This document shows, one piece after another, positions 11,640-24,222 of a stretch of 64,000 nucleotides of DNA. A model generated the notes under the pieces. It was given only the letters and a program-made list of their open reading frames with translations, had not been told where the DNA came from and did not search any database. This DNA is from Cryptomeria japonica (taxonomy: Eukaryota; Streptophyta; Pinopsida; Cupressales; Cupressaceae): contig NC_081413.1 of the NCBI RefSeq assembly GCF_030272615.1, positions 559,463,945 through 559,527,944 on the forward strand. The letters run 5' to 3'. A program made the position numbers and the translations under genes. Position 1 is the first letter of the stretch. Each line of letters opens with the position of its first letter.

Positions 11640-13890
11640 CCTTTGGTAAAAAGATGAGCTATAGGCTGAGATATGATATGGCTTTAGTGGTATACCTTTG
11701 TGCCTTTTGGTAAAAAGATGAGCTATAGGCTGAGAAATGAGAGCCCTGAAAGCTTGTAGGAAGCTTATGAAATAGCCAAGAACACTGAGAAAGTCTTTAA
11801 ATTTGGAATGAGTAGGAAGTTAAAGCGTGAAAGGAGAGCTTGGTGTGCAAGCAAACAAGATAGTTCCAAAGTTAGAGGTGATTTCCAGCTTGTTGCCCCT
11901 TCATGTATTTCTTTTCAAAATGTAAATCAACAAGTTTCACATGAGGTTGTTCATGAGCCCATAGTTGATGCAATGTACATTGAAGAAGCAAGTGTATCTC
12001 AAACAATGTGTATGGCTCAAGAGTCCACTTAAAGCTATACTTATGAGCAGTTAGGTTATGTGTATGCGCCTCAAAATGAGTGATTGAATCAGTTTAAACT
12101 TGTTGTCCCAAACCTAGTGATGTGCACAAATGAGTTTCAAGGTGAGTTTTATGTCCCTTATCAACAGTATGAAGGTGTCATTGATCTAATGGAATGTGAT
12201 CGAGCTTCAATCAACAATATCACATAGATGTCTACAAGAAATGAATACATGACAGTAGAAACTCAGGGACATCTTTGTGATGGTTTTGATTCAAGAGAAA
12301 TGCCTTATGGCATGAATACAAATAGGTGGATACCTCAGTTGGCAAGTGAACAAGAAAGACATTATGTTGATTATACATATACAAGTGTTGAAAACCATGC
12401 AAGTTATGATATCCATGCTCATGCTTATGATAGTGCAGCCTATTATCAAGATTGGAATCACATGGTTCGTTGTTCTAGTGCTCAAAACGAGAATTACAAA
12501 TTAGATTTGAACTTAGTTCCAACATTTGAGAATGGAGCAGACCTAGGCAATGTTGGTAATCATGAGCATGAGCTAAATGAGGAGAATGAAGCCTCACATC
12601 CCAGTTGCACTTATGAAGATGATGATGCTGATAATAATTTTATTGCTCAAAGTTACGACATGGTGCAATAGTATAACATGAATGAAGTCCAAGAGCCAAG
12701 CACACTTGAAATAAATGAGGTGACATGTAGTGATCAACAAATGGACATGGTGTATACAACTAAGAACCCATTGTATGATGATGCCATGGATATGAATCAA
12801 CATGTAATTTGCAATGATATGCTTGAGATCAATTCCCATATGGTCTCAAATCCACTTTTTGAAGAAGAGGACACACTTTCAGATGAGGATGATGTGTTGT
12901 CAATCTGTGAAAGTGACCTCCATGAAGATGAGGAAATAGTCTCATGTGTTCTATATGAGCCTGATTTTAGTGAACAAGAGGCTAGTACCTCATGTTTTTC
13001 ATGGGATGAGTTGCCTATGTACCATGAGGAAGTGGGTGAACAAGAAATACAGTACATAAATGATCATCATATCACTGAGCCAGTTGATGTAATAGATATT
13101 TCAGACTCTTGTGTTGAATAATATAGTGAGAACAATAGTTGCCTTGATTGGAAATATTCTTTGGCCAGCATACGCTATGCCCATGACATGAAAGAGACCA
13201 ACAATGCCTATGAAGGCATAGAAAATTTTGAGCCTAAAGATGAAAACTTTGTTGAACTTAAAAGTGTGATGATTGATAATGATTCAGATGTTCACATAGT
13301 TGAAGATGAATATGTCTCTGAGATCCACTATATGGATCAATATCAAAAAGATTCACATGCTGATTTTGATTATCAAAACTTGTTGAGTATGCATGAAATT
13401 TTTTATGGAGGCTCATGCATGAATGCACAAGAAGATCCAAAGGATGATTTGGATCTGTTGTTCAGTGATAAGGTGGAAACACCAAATATTGGTAGCAAGG
13501 ATGTGCATGAGCTTTCTCAGTTGTTTGAACAACCATGTGTACTTTTGATGAATCATGCATCTAAGGTATGTCACAGTGGATGCTACAATGAATATGGATG
13601 TGTGTCTATCAAAAAGCATGACAATCATGTATTGATTCATAATGAACATCTTCAGTTGTTTGGAGAGTCTGTAACACAATGTGACTAGGGTGATGAGAGC
13701 AACAATGTGAATGATACACTAGCTATTGGTATGACTGATTATGGATGTGATTAGAGTGTTTCCAGTGATTTTTTCAGATCGGGCATAATGAAATCAAAGA
13801 GGAGTCACATATTTGAGAGGGGTAAATTTTGGTTTTACTTGTTTGGTGGTCTGAGACCGCCTACTAATTTTTTAAATTAGATTTTTAGAA
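11640..13890 (+). pseudogene. Element A gag remnant, second (duplicated) copy
   Basis: This is a second copy of the 3' part of the gag region and its acidic extension (compare 8240-10460). In a sampled 200-bp stretch (8796 on against 12228 on) I count about a dozen differences. The conserved gag core seen near 7.9-8.1 kb is missing from this copy. A short word of about 45 bp around aaaaagatgagctataggc is itself doubled at the left junction (11645-11735). It is broken and treated as a fossil. Confidence 0.75.
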
Positions 13891-13902
13891 TGATGTGTAT
13901 AG

Positions 13903-13982
13903 TGGTAGAGTGGCCCAATGGAGTTGGCGCTCGGTTTGCTCCTCCATAGACTTGAATTCTTATCATGCCCGCAAGGGGCATG
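13903..13982 (+). other. tRNA-like module, second copy
   Basis: Same arrangement as at 10471: A-box TGGTAGAGTGG at 13903-13913, weak B-box GACTTGAATTC at 13949-13959, and a hairpin CATGCCC 13964-13970 with GGGCATG 13976-13982. It ends about 20 bp before the 3' LTR, where a polypurine tract would be expected; only a short purine word (aagaaagag) is seen there. Confidence 0.45.
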
Positions 13983-14002
13983 TATCCCCAAGAAAGAGCC
14001 AT

Positions 14003-17000
14003 TGTTGGGACTCAAAAATTCATGCCCGATTTTTGAGGTCCCATGTAAAATTTTGTTCATTTGCTCTCAGTTTTGCCCATGTGACAAGCCTAAGTTGCTA
14101 TGTTTCAAAGCTTGCACTTTTGCCTCAGTTAAGTTTCATGCAAAATCCTCTTTGATGATTGTTATAAACCTTATAAAGGTTTCATGTGCCTATTTTCAGC
14201 CTCCCACAATCAATTATGATGCATTTGTAAAGTCTCCTTTGGAGGTCCTGAGGTTAGGTTTGCATTTTGCACCTTTTTGCATTTTTCTGAGTAGCCTTGT
14301 TTGAGTCATTATATCTTTGTGCCTATTGATCATCAAGTCAAACAGAGAGTCTCCCATGTTTCCCTACAATTTTTTGAAGCCCCATGCCAACTGGCTAAGT
14401 CCCATCAATCTATTTGACAAGTTTTCAAAGTTGATTCCATTTGCAAAAGGTTCAGTTCTGCAACTGAACATTGTCAAACAATAGTTTGAAAGCCCTCTTT
14501 GAGAATTTATATTTTTTGCTCAGTTGACCTGCACTTTAAAAGGGTTTTACCCCTTGATTCTTAGTAAAATTGTCTACCATATTCGAGAATTGTAGCCCCC
14601 CATCTTGTCATATGATTAGTTTTTGAAGCCCATCCAAATACAACTTTTCAGGGTTTTGCATCAACACAGTTCAGTATTTTCAGGAGACAACTTTGAGGGT
14701 GAATAATTTTCACATGTGACCTAATAAATTCAAACCCTCCTGCACACATGTTCATGGTATATTGATGTGCTAGTTTGCCAAGTGGCGGCCCATGAAGTGT
14801 GGATTTGACAATTTTTCAAATCAGGGTTTGAAGGCTACTCAGGTTGATCCAGCAAGTGCATTTTCCAATTTTCTAATTAGGTAACTTTGACAGTGAATGA
14901 ATTTTGACTTGAATGTCATTTTGATGATCCATGAGATACCTTGGATTCTATGTTTTACAATCTTTCAACGTGCCAGCTCCCAGGCCTTGGTCACGTGTTT
15001 TGGTCAGTTTTTTAAGCTAGTTCTGGAGGCTCCTCAAGTATTTTCGGCCAAATCTCAAAGTGCATTAACGTCAAATTTAATGATTCCTTAGTTAATTTAT
15101 CAGATCCCAAACACTCTAGTTAGTGTATCAGAGCATTTGGTTAGGTTATTTGTTCAAAAACAAAAAATCTTTTTAGTCGGGCCCACTTTGGGGCCCGATT
15201 AAGGTAGATGCACAATGTGTTGTTCGGGCTTAAAAGATTAAATATATATATTTTTTAATCGTGTTGATTAAAATAATATTATATTTAAATACAAAAGGGG
15301 GAGTTATATAAAATTGTGAAGAAAAAATCTAATTTAGTGATTTCCAAAAAAAATGCCAGTGATAAGAATGGAAATAAATGTTTTAAAAAATTTATTTAAT
15401 TTATTGAAAGGAAAATTAGAATGTTTAATATTGTCATGTAGAGGAAATAATTAAACCATCACAATGATTTAATAAAAGGAAGGGAGACTTAAGTGAAATC
15501 CATGGCAAGCCTTGCATATATTTATTGGCATAGCGTAGGATAGGGGAAATGAACCTGAAAGTCAAGATTTTCTCTATCTTGTACATGAAATGAGCCCCAT
15601 CACAAACCTCGTGGGGAAAGGAAAAGTGTTGGGCGGGAAGGTGAATCCCTTATCCCGCGGGTGGTAAAGGCAGGGTGAAAAGCAATGTAAGGCATGGCCC
15701 GCAGGTAGAGGGAAATGTTTATCCTGTGAGGGATGAGAGCTAAAAGTGAAAATGTTATCCCGCGGCCATGACGATGTGCAAAGAAACTTGCGTAGGATAA
15801 GATGTTGGGTGAGAGAAATAATGGTGTGCTTATCCCGCGCACCCAGAGAGATCCCCCAATCATAACGCGAGATAAGTTTTTCGTGCATCAAACAAAAATA
15901 GGTTTGATCGAAAGCGAAAGGATTAGGGTTTAATAATCCCGAATCATCATGTATAAGGAAAAGGGGATCTCCGTCAGGATTTAGTGTGATGGTGGGAAGA
16001 CACAAATGATAGCGCAATCCCTATTGTGACCGAAATGGAAGGTGTATGGTGTTTGAAAAGTGTGAGACACACACTCATGGAGCGATGAACGCTCAAACAA
16101 AGAGAGAGTGTGATTGGTGTGGTTGTTCATGCCAATTTGTATGTATGGAAAATGGAAAGATGTAGCAATACCATTTCCTAGAGTGTCGTGGTTGCCAGGT
16201 ATACCCAAACTTAATGTGGTGTTGATAGAGGTAGATTTTGAAGAAATGTAACAAAATTGTGATCTAGTGGATAAAATGTTCACAAAGGGGGGCGTTGTAC
16301 ATGAGCGATATGATTTCAGAGGTCAGTCACGTATTTAAGTTTTATAGCAACATTACATGCAAAGCGGCTCGTGGCATGCATTTCAATCGAGCCAAGTTAA
16401 TGGTCACTTAGCCTCATAGGTATAACCATGGTGAAAATGCACTTCTGCAATTATTTTGTAGTGTAAGGTTTTACAAAAGAAAAAATGGTTGGGTCGAGAT
16501 ATCAACTCCTTTGTCTAGGTTGTGGAGTATTGTTAAATGCTATGATTAAGGGCCCCATTAGCCAATGGTGATGTGAGGGTATTTGCTCGGTGCTTGTTGA
16601 TCGAGTGAAAGGCGATAGGTGAGATTGAGTAAACCTCTGTGCTATTTTATTACAGAACCATGGTGATTCAAGAGAAACCTGGAGATGATAGAGGTGACTT
16701 GTACTATGGTGCATCGTTGCATACCTTGCAATTTAGAAGTGGCATTTGTGGTGTGCAAAATAAATGAAAGGTTTGAGGAAATCATATGACATCAGATGAA
16801 ACGTAGGGATATATTTTCACAAAAGATACCAAGAGGACTCAATATTTTGGGTCAAGATTATTCACCCAGTGATGTAGGATCCATGAGTAGAATAACTATT
16901 TTTTCCTGGACATTATACTCTCATGTGAAAAGAGATAAAATATCGTATATGGTAAGTGACTTATAGTTGGTGGTCATCTTTCTTGTCACATAATTGAAGC

Positions 17001-18844
17001 ACGCATTCTTTATCAATGAAAGTATGCAAAAAAATGATAGGGCGCAAATGTATGAAAATTACTTTCACCTGAGAAAATTTACACAGGAAAAGGGAACTTC
17101 AAATTTAAGTCTTTCTATATACAGGGTTGAGTATTAAATCAAGGGAAATATTTTCCTGGTAAAGAATAGCATAATAAAGTAAGAATGTGTTTTCCTTGTC
17201 AGTATTGAAAAGTTACTCATGAAAGTAAAAATATTGAATGAGGAGAGAAAATTTTCACTTAGAAATGATTATTTTTCACCAGAAAATAAGTTATACCAAG
17301 GAAGGTGATTATCTTTTACTCAAAGGTAAATGTGTTGAGCATGAAAATAAGTAAAAGCATTTCGAGCACAAGGGGGTAAATTTATCTTATCCAAAGGGAG
17401 GTCATTTTCAAAAAACACATCACCAGAGGGGGTATTATTTTATTCACAGGAAAATGTGTAGAATCAAAGGGGTTCTTACTTTTTCTAGGTATGAAGGAAA
17501 TTGGTGCCAAAAGATCAATACAATTAAAGTGGAAAGTTTCTATTTTCGGATTGAATGAAAAGGTAAGCTTTTGCAGTTAGGTTGATAGTAGTGGACATAG
17601 ACTAAAAATAGAAACTTTGAACAAGGTGCAAGGGATGATTTGACAAAGGACTCCAGATGGCAATTTCTAGATTTTGCCCAAATTTCCAGCAAGGGTGCAG
17701 TAGTGCAAATATGGAAAATTTTGATCAATGAGCAAGGTTGAATGTGACAACTGCTACAAGTTGTTTTCTCCATATTTTCAAAGATCACAATCAGATTTTG
17801 AGTGCAAGTTGAAGACCCATTTTCGAGGAGAAAGTGCAGATTCAAAATTGAATATAACAAGGATGAAGACATGTGGCAAGTTGTGATGCAATCTAGGGTT
17901 TTTCTAGGTCTTTCTCTCTTGTCTACTTATTCTATTTTCTCCTCATTTTGAAGGGCTCCAACCTTGAGTTTTCTGCTAAGGAAGACATTGTATTCTAAAG
18001 GATATTGTAAGGTGTTTCTTAGTTAGGTGTAGATTTATAAAAGTTAATCTTAGTTGTGAAGTTTTTGTGTCTTGAAATGTGCTTAGCAACTTTATCTTAT
18101 CAAATGTTTGTCTCCAGCTGAGAATGTATATTTCTTTGAACATGAAATAATCAAGTATTATGGTTATTCTTCAAGCACATTTGCTACTTTGAGTTGTGTT
18201 TTCCGATTGCCTTCTATTCAAGGAATGGAGTAAATGCTTTCATGGATGCAATAGGATTCTGTATGTTTTCAGGTGGATCATTAAGTATGAATGTTTGAAT
18301 ATTGTTTTAGTAGTCTTGTTATTACAAGTTAATAACATTCAAAAGACTTTCAAGACATGTTTGGATGTAACATCATAGGTGAACTTTTATGTGACTCTGC
18401 TACCCTTTCTTTGGCACTGGTCATTTCTTTACAAGTTCTCCATATATTATCAAAATCATTTCATTTATTCTTTTCCTTTATGTTGTAGGAGTAGGATTAG
18501 TTTAGTTTTTGTTATCAGTATTTCTTATGGAGCAAAATGTGATTATGCTCAAGTAATGGCGAAATGTCAAGCACCCATTATCATGCATCTGAGAAGTATC
18601 CACCTTGTTAAGATAAGTTTGTCAGTTAGTTTGGACAAACTTATCATTTTCAGGCCTGCAATAGGAACACCCTCCTAAGTCTAGTGGATCTTGAAGAGTA
18701 GAAGGCTTTTTATAGCCTTGTTCAGTTGCATTTTCTTGTCTTCAATCTGTTGATAGTGTTGATGTCATGTCCTAGATTTCCAATCCCATAGTCTCGTGTT
18801 GTGTATCTCCTTAGGACTAAAGGTAGCAAGAAAAATCACTAACA
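14003..18844 (+). repeat. 3' LTR of element A
   Basis: It begins TGTTGGGACTC and ends AATCACTAACA, and matches 2476-7141 throughout. It is slightly longer because of segments near 16170-16210 and 16490-16575 that the 5' LTR lacks. Sampled stretches differ at several percent of positions, so the insertion is old. Confidence 0.85.
15649..15876. repeat. TTATCC/GGATAA site array in A 3' LTR
   Basis: This is the counterpart of the array at 4121-4353. Sites are TTATCC at 15650, 15719, 15755 and 15830, GGATAA at 15795 and AGATAA at 15870. Intervals match those of the 5' LTR. The left GGATAA site is absent here. More of the sites keep a CCGCG tail than in the 5' LTR. Confidence 0.8.
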
Positions 18845-19367
18845 ATACCCTCATGAGGTTTGTGTCATCTCATGTTACATTGGGGCATATCCTCTGCTTA
18901 GGGTTCTTCTAGCACTGTTGTCTGCAGGGTCTTTGTAACTCTGTGTGGTGCTAGATTATCATGTGTGTCTATTTATATGTGTCAGTCCATGTGTTGGCTA
19001 TGAAATTCCACCCTGGTTCCTTATACCTTGGTGACTCACAGACAATGCTAAATAAAAAATAAGTGCTCTACATGGCATCCTTTTTGCAAGTGCCCAAGCT
19101 CCATGATCATTTCATCCATATCATCCACTACATTTGCATTTTTCTCCCCTTCTCATTCTACTTCTTTCCTTCTATCTTGTCCGCTAGGGCAATGTTTCTT
19201 TCGAGGTGTTGCCGAGTTCCTTTTTCCCCGTGCACCCTCTTGAAGGGGCATCCCTAGCCATTCCTTCATTGGGCCTAGGGCAGTTTTCACTTCCTCGCTC
19301 TCAGGTGTTTTATTTTTCTTCCCACTGACACTATTTTAGCACCACCATGAAGAGGGGCAAAATGTAG
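18845..19367. other. Intergenic DNA right of element A
   Basis: No gene, RNA or element end can be assigned. The stretch is of mixed composition with short frames only. Confidence 0.5.
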
Positions 19368-20879
19368 AGACCTAAATTTGGTTAATTAATTTAATCAAAT
19401 TTAAATCCTTTTCTTCTAATTAATTAATCTAATTAATTAATTCCCTATCCTATTCCACCTAATTAATTAATTCCCCAACCCGTTTCCTCCTAATTAATTA
19501 ACCTAGTTAATTAATCCACTTTTTGCCATCCCATTTGATTATTACCTTTAATTAATTAAATGTCCCTTTTCCCAAAACCCCCATGGATTAATTAATTTAA
19601 TTAATTTTTTAGACTCAAATCCTATTTGAGCACATGACTCCTACATTTTAACCACTTTCTTCCAAGCCTCCCCCCAATCCTATCCTAACCAACCCTATCC
19701 TTCCAACCCACTTCCCTATCTTAGTCAACCCTCCAACTAACCTTATCCTATCCCTTCTAACCTCCTCCCCTCCCACACATGTGTGCACATTCTAACCAAT
19801 TTTTCCCATTTTGAAGAAAATATCCTATTTTGGGTTACCTTGCCCAAAATAAACATGTGTCACACATGCCTCTCCCTCCATTTTTGTGTGGCTTTGCCCA
19901 AAATGGACATGTGTCCTCTTGGACACATGTCATCCATCTCTCTCCTAGTCGAGACACTTGTCCCTTTTTGGAGGACAAGTGTGTCCTCTTCACCTCCCCT
20001 TCCCTTCCTCATCTCTCCTATTTAATCCCTCCATTTTTAGACCAAATTCTCTCTGATCCACCTTTTCATATCCATATAGTGACTTTGCTGAAATTATCTC
20101 TCACCATATCCATTATCATTTTCATTAGATCCATTATCATTTGCATTGTTATCTTCATAAAATCATGGAGCACAATCAAGCATCTAAATCAACATCATGA
20201 GCACACATCCAATCACAAAATAATCAAATCGAAGCGGGCATTTGGTTTGCATTTTATGTTATCATTTTTATGCTTGTTTTGGTTTTATCATTCTAATCTT
20301 GAGGTGTATGATGTATTGTGTTTGCTTGGTTAATTAGCTTTCTTTTTAGCCCTTAGTTTAATGCACACATTTTTCATTGCATAGGGGGGAGAAATCGTTT
20401 TGTAAGCTCATCGTATCAATCACATGGTTTATGTAATACCACTTGGTAATTTTATGTAAGGTTATTTCTATAAAAGTAAACACATGACTAGTTGTATAAG
20501 GTTGGATCTTTTGGATAAGGGCTTTAGTGCAAGCATCTCTTGTAGGTTGCACATGTAAGGTTTTGAAGCATGGCATGGGATGTGTGGTTACATGCTTGTT
20601 CACATGGAGTGCATGTAGAGAGATTGGCGTTTTAGAGGTATTCATGAAGACTCTGCTAATATATTGTAATATTTTTATTGTTGAATACCACATGAGTGAT
20701 GGATTCTTTTGGAGGATGAGTTTTTCCCACTTGAGAGTTTGTCCTAGGTTATATCTTTTGTCATTTTACATGGTATATGATATATTATTTTGCCTATAGA
20801 TTTTGAGTACTTGTTTACATGATTATCTCTATTTGGGTTATGTGAAAATTGCCATAGATGGCTATAAATTTCTTTTCAT
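19368..20879 (+). mobile_element. Possible old LTR (solo or 5' LTR remnant)
   Basis: The segment begins TGTAGAGACC and can be read as ending TTTTCA. It is followed within a few bases by TTAGTATTAGAGCCATGG, which resembles the initiator-methionine tRNA primer site of Copia elements (TGGTATCAGAGC). The left part is rich in taattaattaa words. No second LTR and no coding sequence follow, so this rests on the end words and primer-site likeness only. Confidence 0.25.
19905..19982. repeat. Two adjacent hairpins
   Basis: GGACATGTGTCC (19905-19916) and GGACACATGTC (19921-19931) form an inverted repeat with a 4-nt spacer. ACACTTGTCC (19954-19963) and GGACAAGTGT (19973-19982) form a perfect 10-bp stem with a 9-nt loop. 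Related acatgtgtc words occur just upstream near 19853. Confidence 0.75.
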
Positions 20880-20899
20880 TTAGTATTAGAGCCATGGTT

Positions 20900-23700
20900 G
20901 TGGGTAGATCTAGTGCATAATTGAATCTAGGGCTTTGCAAGAAAATAATGAAGACATTGCAAGGTATGAGGGTTTTGTGTAGGTTATTTTTTCATATTTG
21001 GGGTTTTGGAGTTGCAAATTTGTGGTTATTATTGCAAATGTAGGGTTATGAATTTGATTTGGAAAAAGGGCTTTTTAGGTGTTCATAATGAGGGTTCCAT
21101 AAGGGATTTTTTAGAGATGACCCCATGAGACAAAACAAACCTCACCATTGGATTCAAGAGGCTCAAAGGATTAAAATTTACATAAAATTCAATTTGTTTT
21201 GGCTACTTAAAAAAAATCTCCCCTACCTTTTGTCATATGATTGTACATTTTACATAAGAAAAAATATTCCAAAACTAAAAGATTATCAAAAAATTAAATA
21301 AATAAAGAAATAGGGGGGTCTGCATACCCCCTTGTATCCCTTGACCTACACCTGCTTATAATGTACTTTTCAATACTCATAGAGTATGACACATGTGATT
21401 GGCCTAGGAGTGATGGAACCCAATGTCAACAAAGCTAAGCCCCCAACCTTATCGACAACTGATCCCCAACTTCCTACGAGGGCATGATTCTTTTAAACTA
21501 ACTTACAAAATATTTTAAATCGTTAATGTTGAGAGGCATTCTACAATGACACCAAGGGGTAGAGTGTAATGGCGTGAATGTGTTATATTAACAAAAACTC
21601 TTAACTTTTAGCTTAAATTTAACAACCATTTACATGCCAAAATATTGATATTAATTATAAATATAAATATTTTCAAAATATATACCACATAAAATGAAAG
21701 ATATGTCCTCAACAAAATTATAAGTTTAAGATACATGTATAAATACAAAATTAAAAAACAAATATATTTAAAAAAATTATCCACCATTTCATAATTACAA
21801 TGTATAGCAAAAAAAAATAAAAATTAGTAGGCATTAAGAATAATTAATTTAATTAAAATATTTAATAATTTTTTAATGATTTTTATAAATAATGATAATA
21901 AGTTTTAAATTTAAATATAAAAAAATAGATGTAAACAATCAAATTTTAGAAATAAGAATGAAAAATTTGTGTTATGGAAAAAATAATGTGAAAACAATAA
22001 AATCTTAAGTAAAAAAATAATTTTGAGGTAAATAAAATAGATTCCATTGATATCTTCCAATATTTCTCTAGATAGATATATTTAATATATTTGTACCACT
22101 ATACCTAACTTTTGTAGGGTTATTTAAACTCCATAAGTACAAGGCAACTTCATAGATTGTCAAATCATTATCATATAACTTGGTAGAAGAAGTAATGAAT
22201 TGGAAATATCTTAAAAATAAAGAGACATCCTATCAATCAAAACCTTGGTACAATCAACAATTCATCTTACAACAAAATACATATATTATAAAAAGTCAAA
22301 TTTTTCTTTAACCCATTCCTATCATTCCTATATTGTAAAGAACTTTGTTAAAAAAAAATAACATAAATTTGAAAAACTAATTCCCTTAACTTAATCCTAA
22401 CTTTTGTTATAAGTCAGTGTTATGGAAAGATCTTATACTCTTTTCGCTATTATTAATTTTATTAGGAAATCAATGATGTCATTTTGATAATTTTAAACTT
22501 CAACAATCTTATTATTTAGTATGTATAGATGTGTTTCTTTCATACACCTAATTTTGAGAATTGAAGGACCAATTTGAGGTACTAGATATTTGTTTTCGAT
22601 ATCATTTATGTATTAATTCTATTCCAATATCATTTATGTATGTATTCTAGAGAAGAAATGAAAAAGTGTCATTCATTTATGCAAATAAATGTTCATATGA
22701 TTCTATCTCATGGTTAAGAGGATGGCATGTACATTTTAATGAGAATGATTTGTCATTATCTAATGTGACATCACAAAGAAGATTTCACTACACATTATGA
22801 GACTCATATTTGAAGTTGTAAACTAGTACAATATCATAAACAAGTTTACTTAAGATATAGAACACCTTTAAAACAATATTTGGTTTTTAAAAATATTATT
22901 CAATTATAAAATATTTGTACAAAGTACCATTACTTTATCAACAAGCTTCGGTTTTATATCAAGTATGTAATCTACTGATTCTAAGACTTTTTATATTCGA
23001 GTCAAACAAAAATCTTGATTATGACCATGACCATATGAGGAATGTTATGAATTCAGTTGTCAATTCGCTAGTGGCAATGTTTATGAGTGATTATGGATTT
23101 GTTGGTGGCGGTGTTTTAAATTTTTGTTGGGAGTTACACCACACATAGGAGTTTCACCACCCTATTTTGGCTATTTCATTATTTTAGTTCAAAGAAAGAA
23201 AACAAAATGTTTCATAACAAAGTAGATATCATTGATTGGATTTGAATATTTGCTATCAAATTAAATTAAAATCCACTTCTTCTTTGGCTCCCAAACTCTA
23301 TGTAAGTTGTGTTGTGAACCATTATCACAACAAAAAAGCTCAGATAGTATTAGGCTAAATATTACAATGGTTCCAATTGCCATTGGTGATAAGCTTCCAT
23401 AGGGAATCCTCTCCCCCATTAACAATTAAAATTTGTTACAAAGTCTTTTCTCCCAATTGATAAAAACAATCGGAAAATTTGTTACGAGTCTCTTTTCACT
23501 CTCTTGCAATTGGTAAAAAAATTATCCTCCTCAACCCTAGCCAAAGAATTATTTCATTAATTTTTATTCAATAAACAATACATTTAATAATCTTCATACC
23601 TTTTATTTAATTTTCCATATAATTAAAATATTTTCCTTACAATTTTTTTATATATAAATATATTCCTTTCTTGTCCATGATTTTGAGACTTGAAAAACCA
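20900..23700. other. AT-rich intergenic DNA
   Basis: About 2.8 kb of strongly AT-rich sequence with runs such as aaaaaaataa and ttaattaaat. The longest frame (22915-23148) has no recognisable features. I see no exon, RNA gene or repeat structure. Confidence 0.6.
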
Positions 23701-23780
23701 TGTGAGGTACCAGATTTTTTTTAATACCATTTAACTATTAAATGATGGGAAATAATAATAGAAAATTTGAAGTGCCAATG

Positions 23781-23790
23781 GACACGTGTC
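23781..23790. promoter_or_regulatory. G-box/ABRE palindrome GACACGTGTC
   Basis: A perfect 10-bp palindrome with a CACGTG core about 430 bp upstream of the DnaJ start codon. ACACGTGTC matches strong abscisic-acid-response (bZIP) sites known in plants. Whether it is used here is inference. Confidence 0.5.
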
Positions 23791-23830
23791 ATTCATACTG
23801 AATGCCATGTTGGTGTCATCAATGTGTGCA

Positions 23831-23837
23831 TATAAAT
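23831..23837 (+). promoter_or_regulatory. Candidate TATA box of the DnaJ gene
   Basis: TATAAAT at 23831-23837 follows tgtgtgca and is the best TATA match upstream of the gene. If used, the 5' leader would be about 360 nt. The heat-shock-like element at 24063 would then lie inside the transcript, so a TATA-less start further down is an alternative. Confidence 0.3.
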
Positions 23838-23933
23838 GTGGTCTATATTAATCTGCCAGTATGTCTAACAGTTTGGAGGGACATGTCAATGCTCTTCCCT
23901 TAACGTATTAATTGCAATGACCTGTCATGGATG

Positions 23934-23953
23934 CCACGTCATCATGACACGTG
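23934..23953. promoter_or_regulatory. bZIP-type double site (CCACGTCATC and CACGTG)
   Basis: CCACGTCATC (23934-23943) reads GATGACGTGG on the other strand, matching plant bZIP/UPR-type elements. CACGTG (23948-23953, in GACACGTGTG) is a second G-box five bases on. Tight pairing of such sites is common in stress-responsive plant promoters. The protein made is predicted cytosolic or nuclear, so an ER-stress role is not implied. Confidence 0.45.
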
Positions 23954-24062
23954 TGCGAATACGGCATAAAGTTGGCAGTTGTAGCTGCACGTCTTCTCCT
24001 GCCCAAACTCACAAAAAGCTTAATAACACAATTAGGCGTTAACTAACGGGAAATCCAGATGA

Positions 24063-24075
24063 GTCTAGAAGGTTC
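24063..24075 (+). promoter_or_regulatory. Heat-shock-element-like site
   Basis: GTCTAGAAGGTTC contains a perfect GAAnnTTC core (24068-24075) and a two-of-three match in the preceding TTC unit. It lies about 150 bp before the start codon of a DnaJ gene, a class often induced by heat. A CT-rich leader-like stretch follows. Confidence 0.5.
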
Positions 24076-24222
24076 TGTAGTTCCTTCTTCTCTGGCTCCT
24101 CAGCACTGAAGAAGACTAAAAATTTGGCATCTTAAGTTTTGGCCTCAGAAATTCCTTGATTATCTTAACCGTTGAGGGTTTGAATCTCAGAGAAGATAAG
24201 GGTTCTAAGTCGGATTGGCAAG

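Larger units (their letters stand above)
2476..18844 (+). mobile_element. Element A: gag-only Ty3/Gypsy-type LTR retrotransposon
   Basis: Two direct repeats of about 4.7 and 4.8 kb bound an internal region of about 6.9 kb. The repeats end in CTAACA, and the right copy begins TGTTGGGACTC, giving TGTT/AACA ends. A primer-site-like sequence starts three bases after the left LTR. The internal region encodes a gag domain and a long acidic extension. No protease, reverse transcriptase, RNase H or integrase signature was seen, so this is a non-autonomous element of the gag-with-terminal-repeats kind. A block of about 3.4 kb is tandemly duplicated inside it, placing an extra LTR fragment in the middle. 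It is a broken fossil with several interruptions in each gag copy, and its LTRs have clearly diverged. Confidence 0.85.

Noticed and set aside
22915-23148. A 77-residue frame in the AT-rich region as a small gene
   Set aside because: It has no domain, no codon-use contrast with its surroundings and no promoter context. It is best explained by chance.
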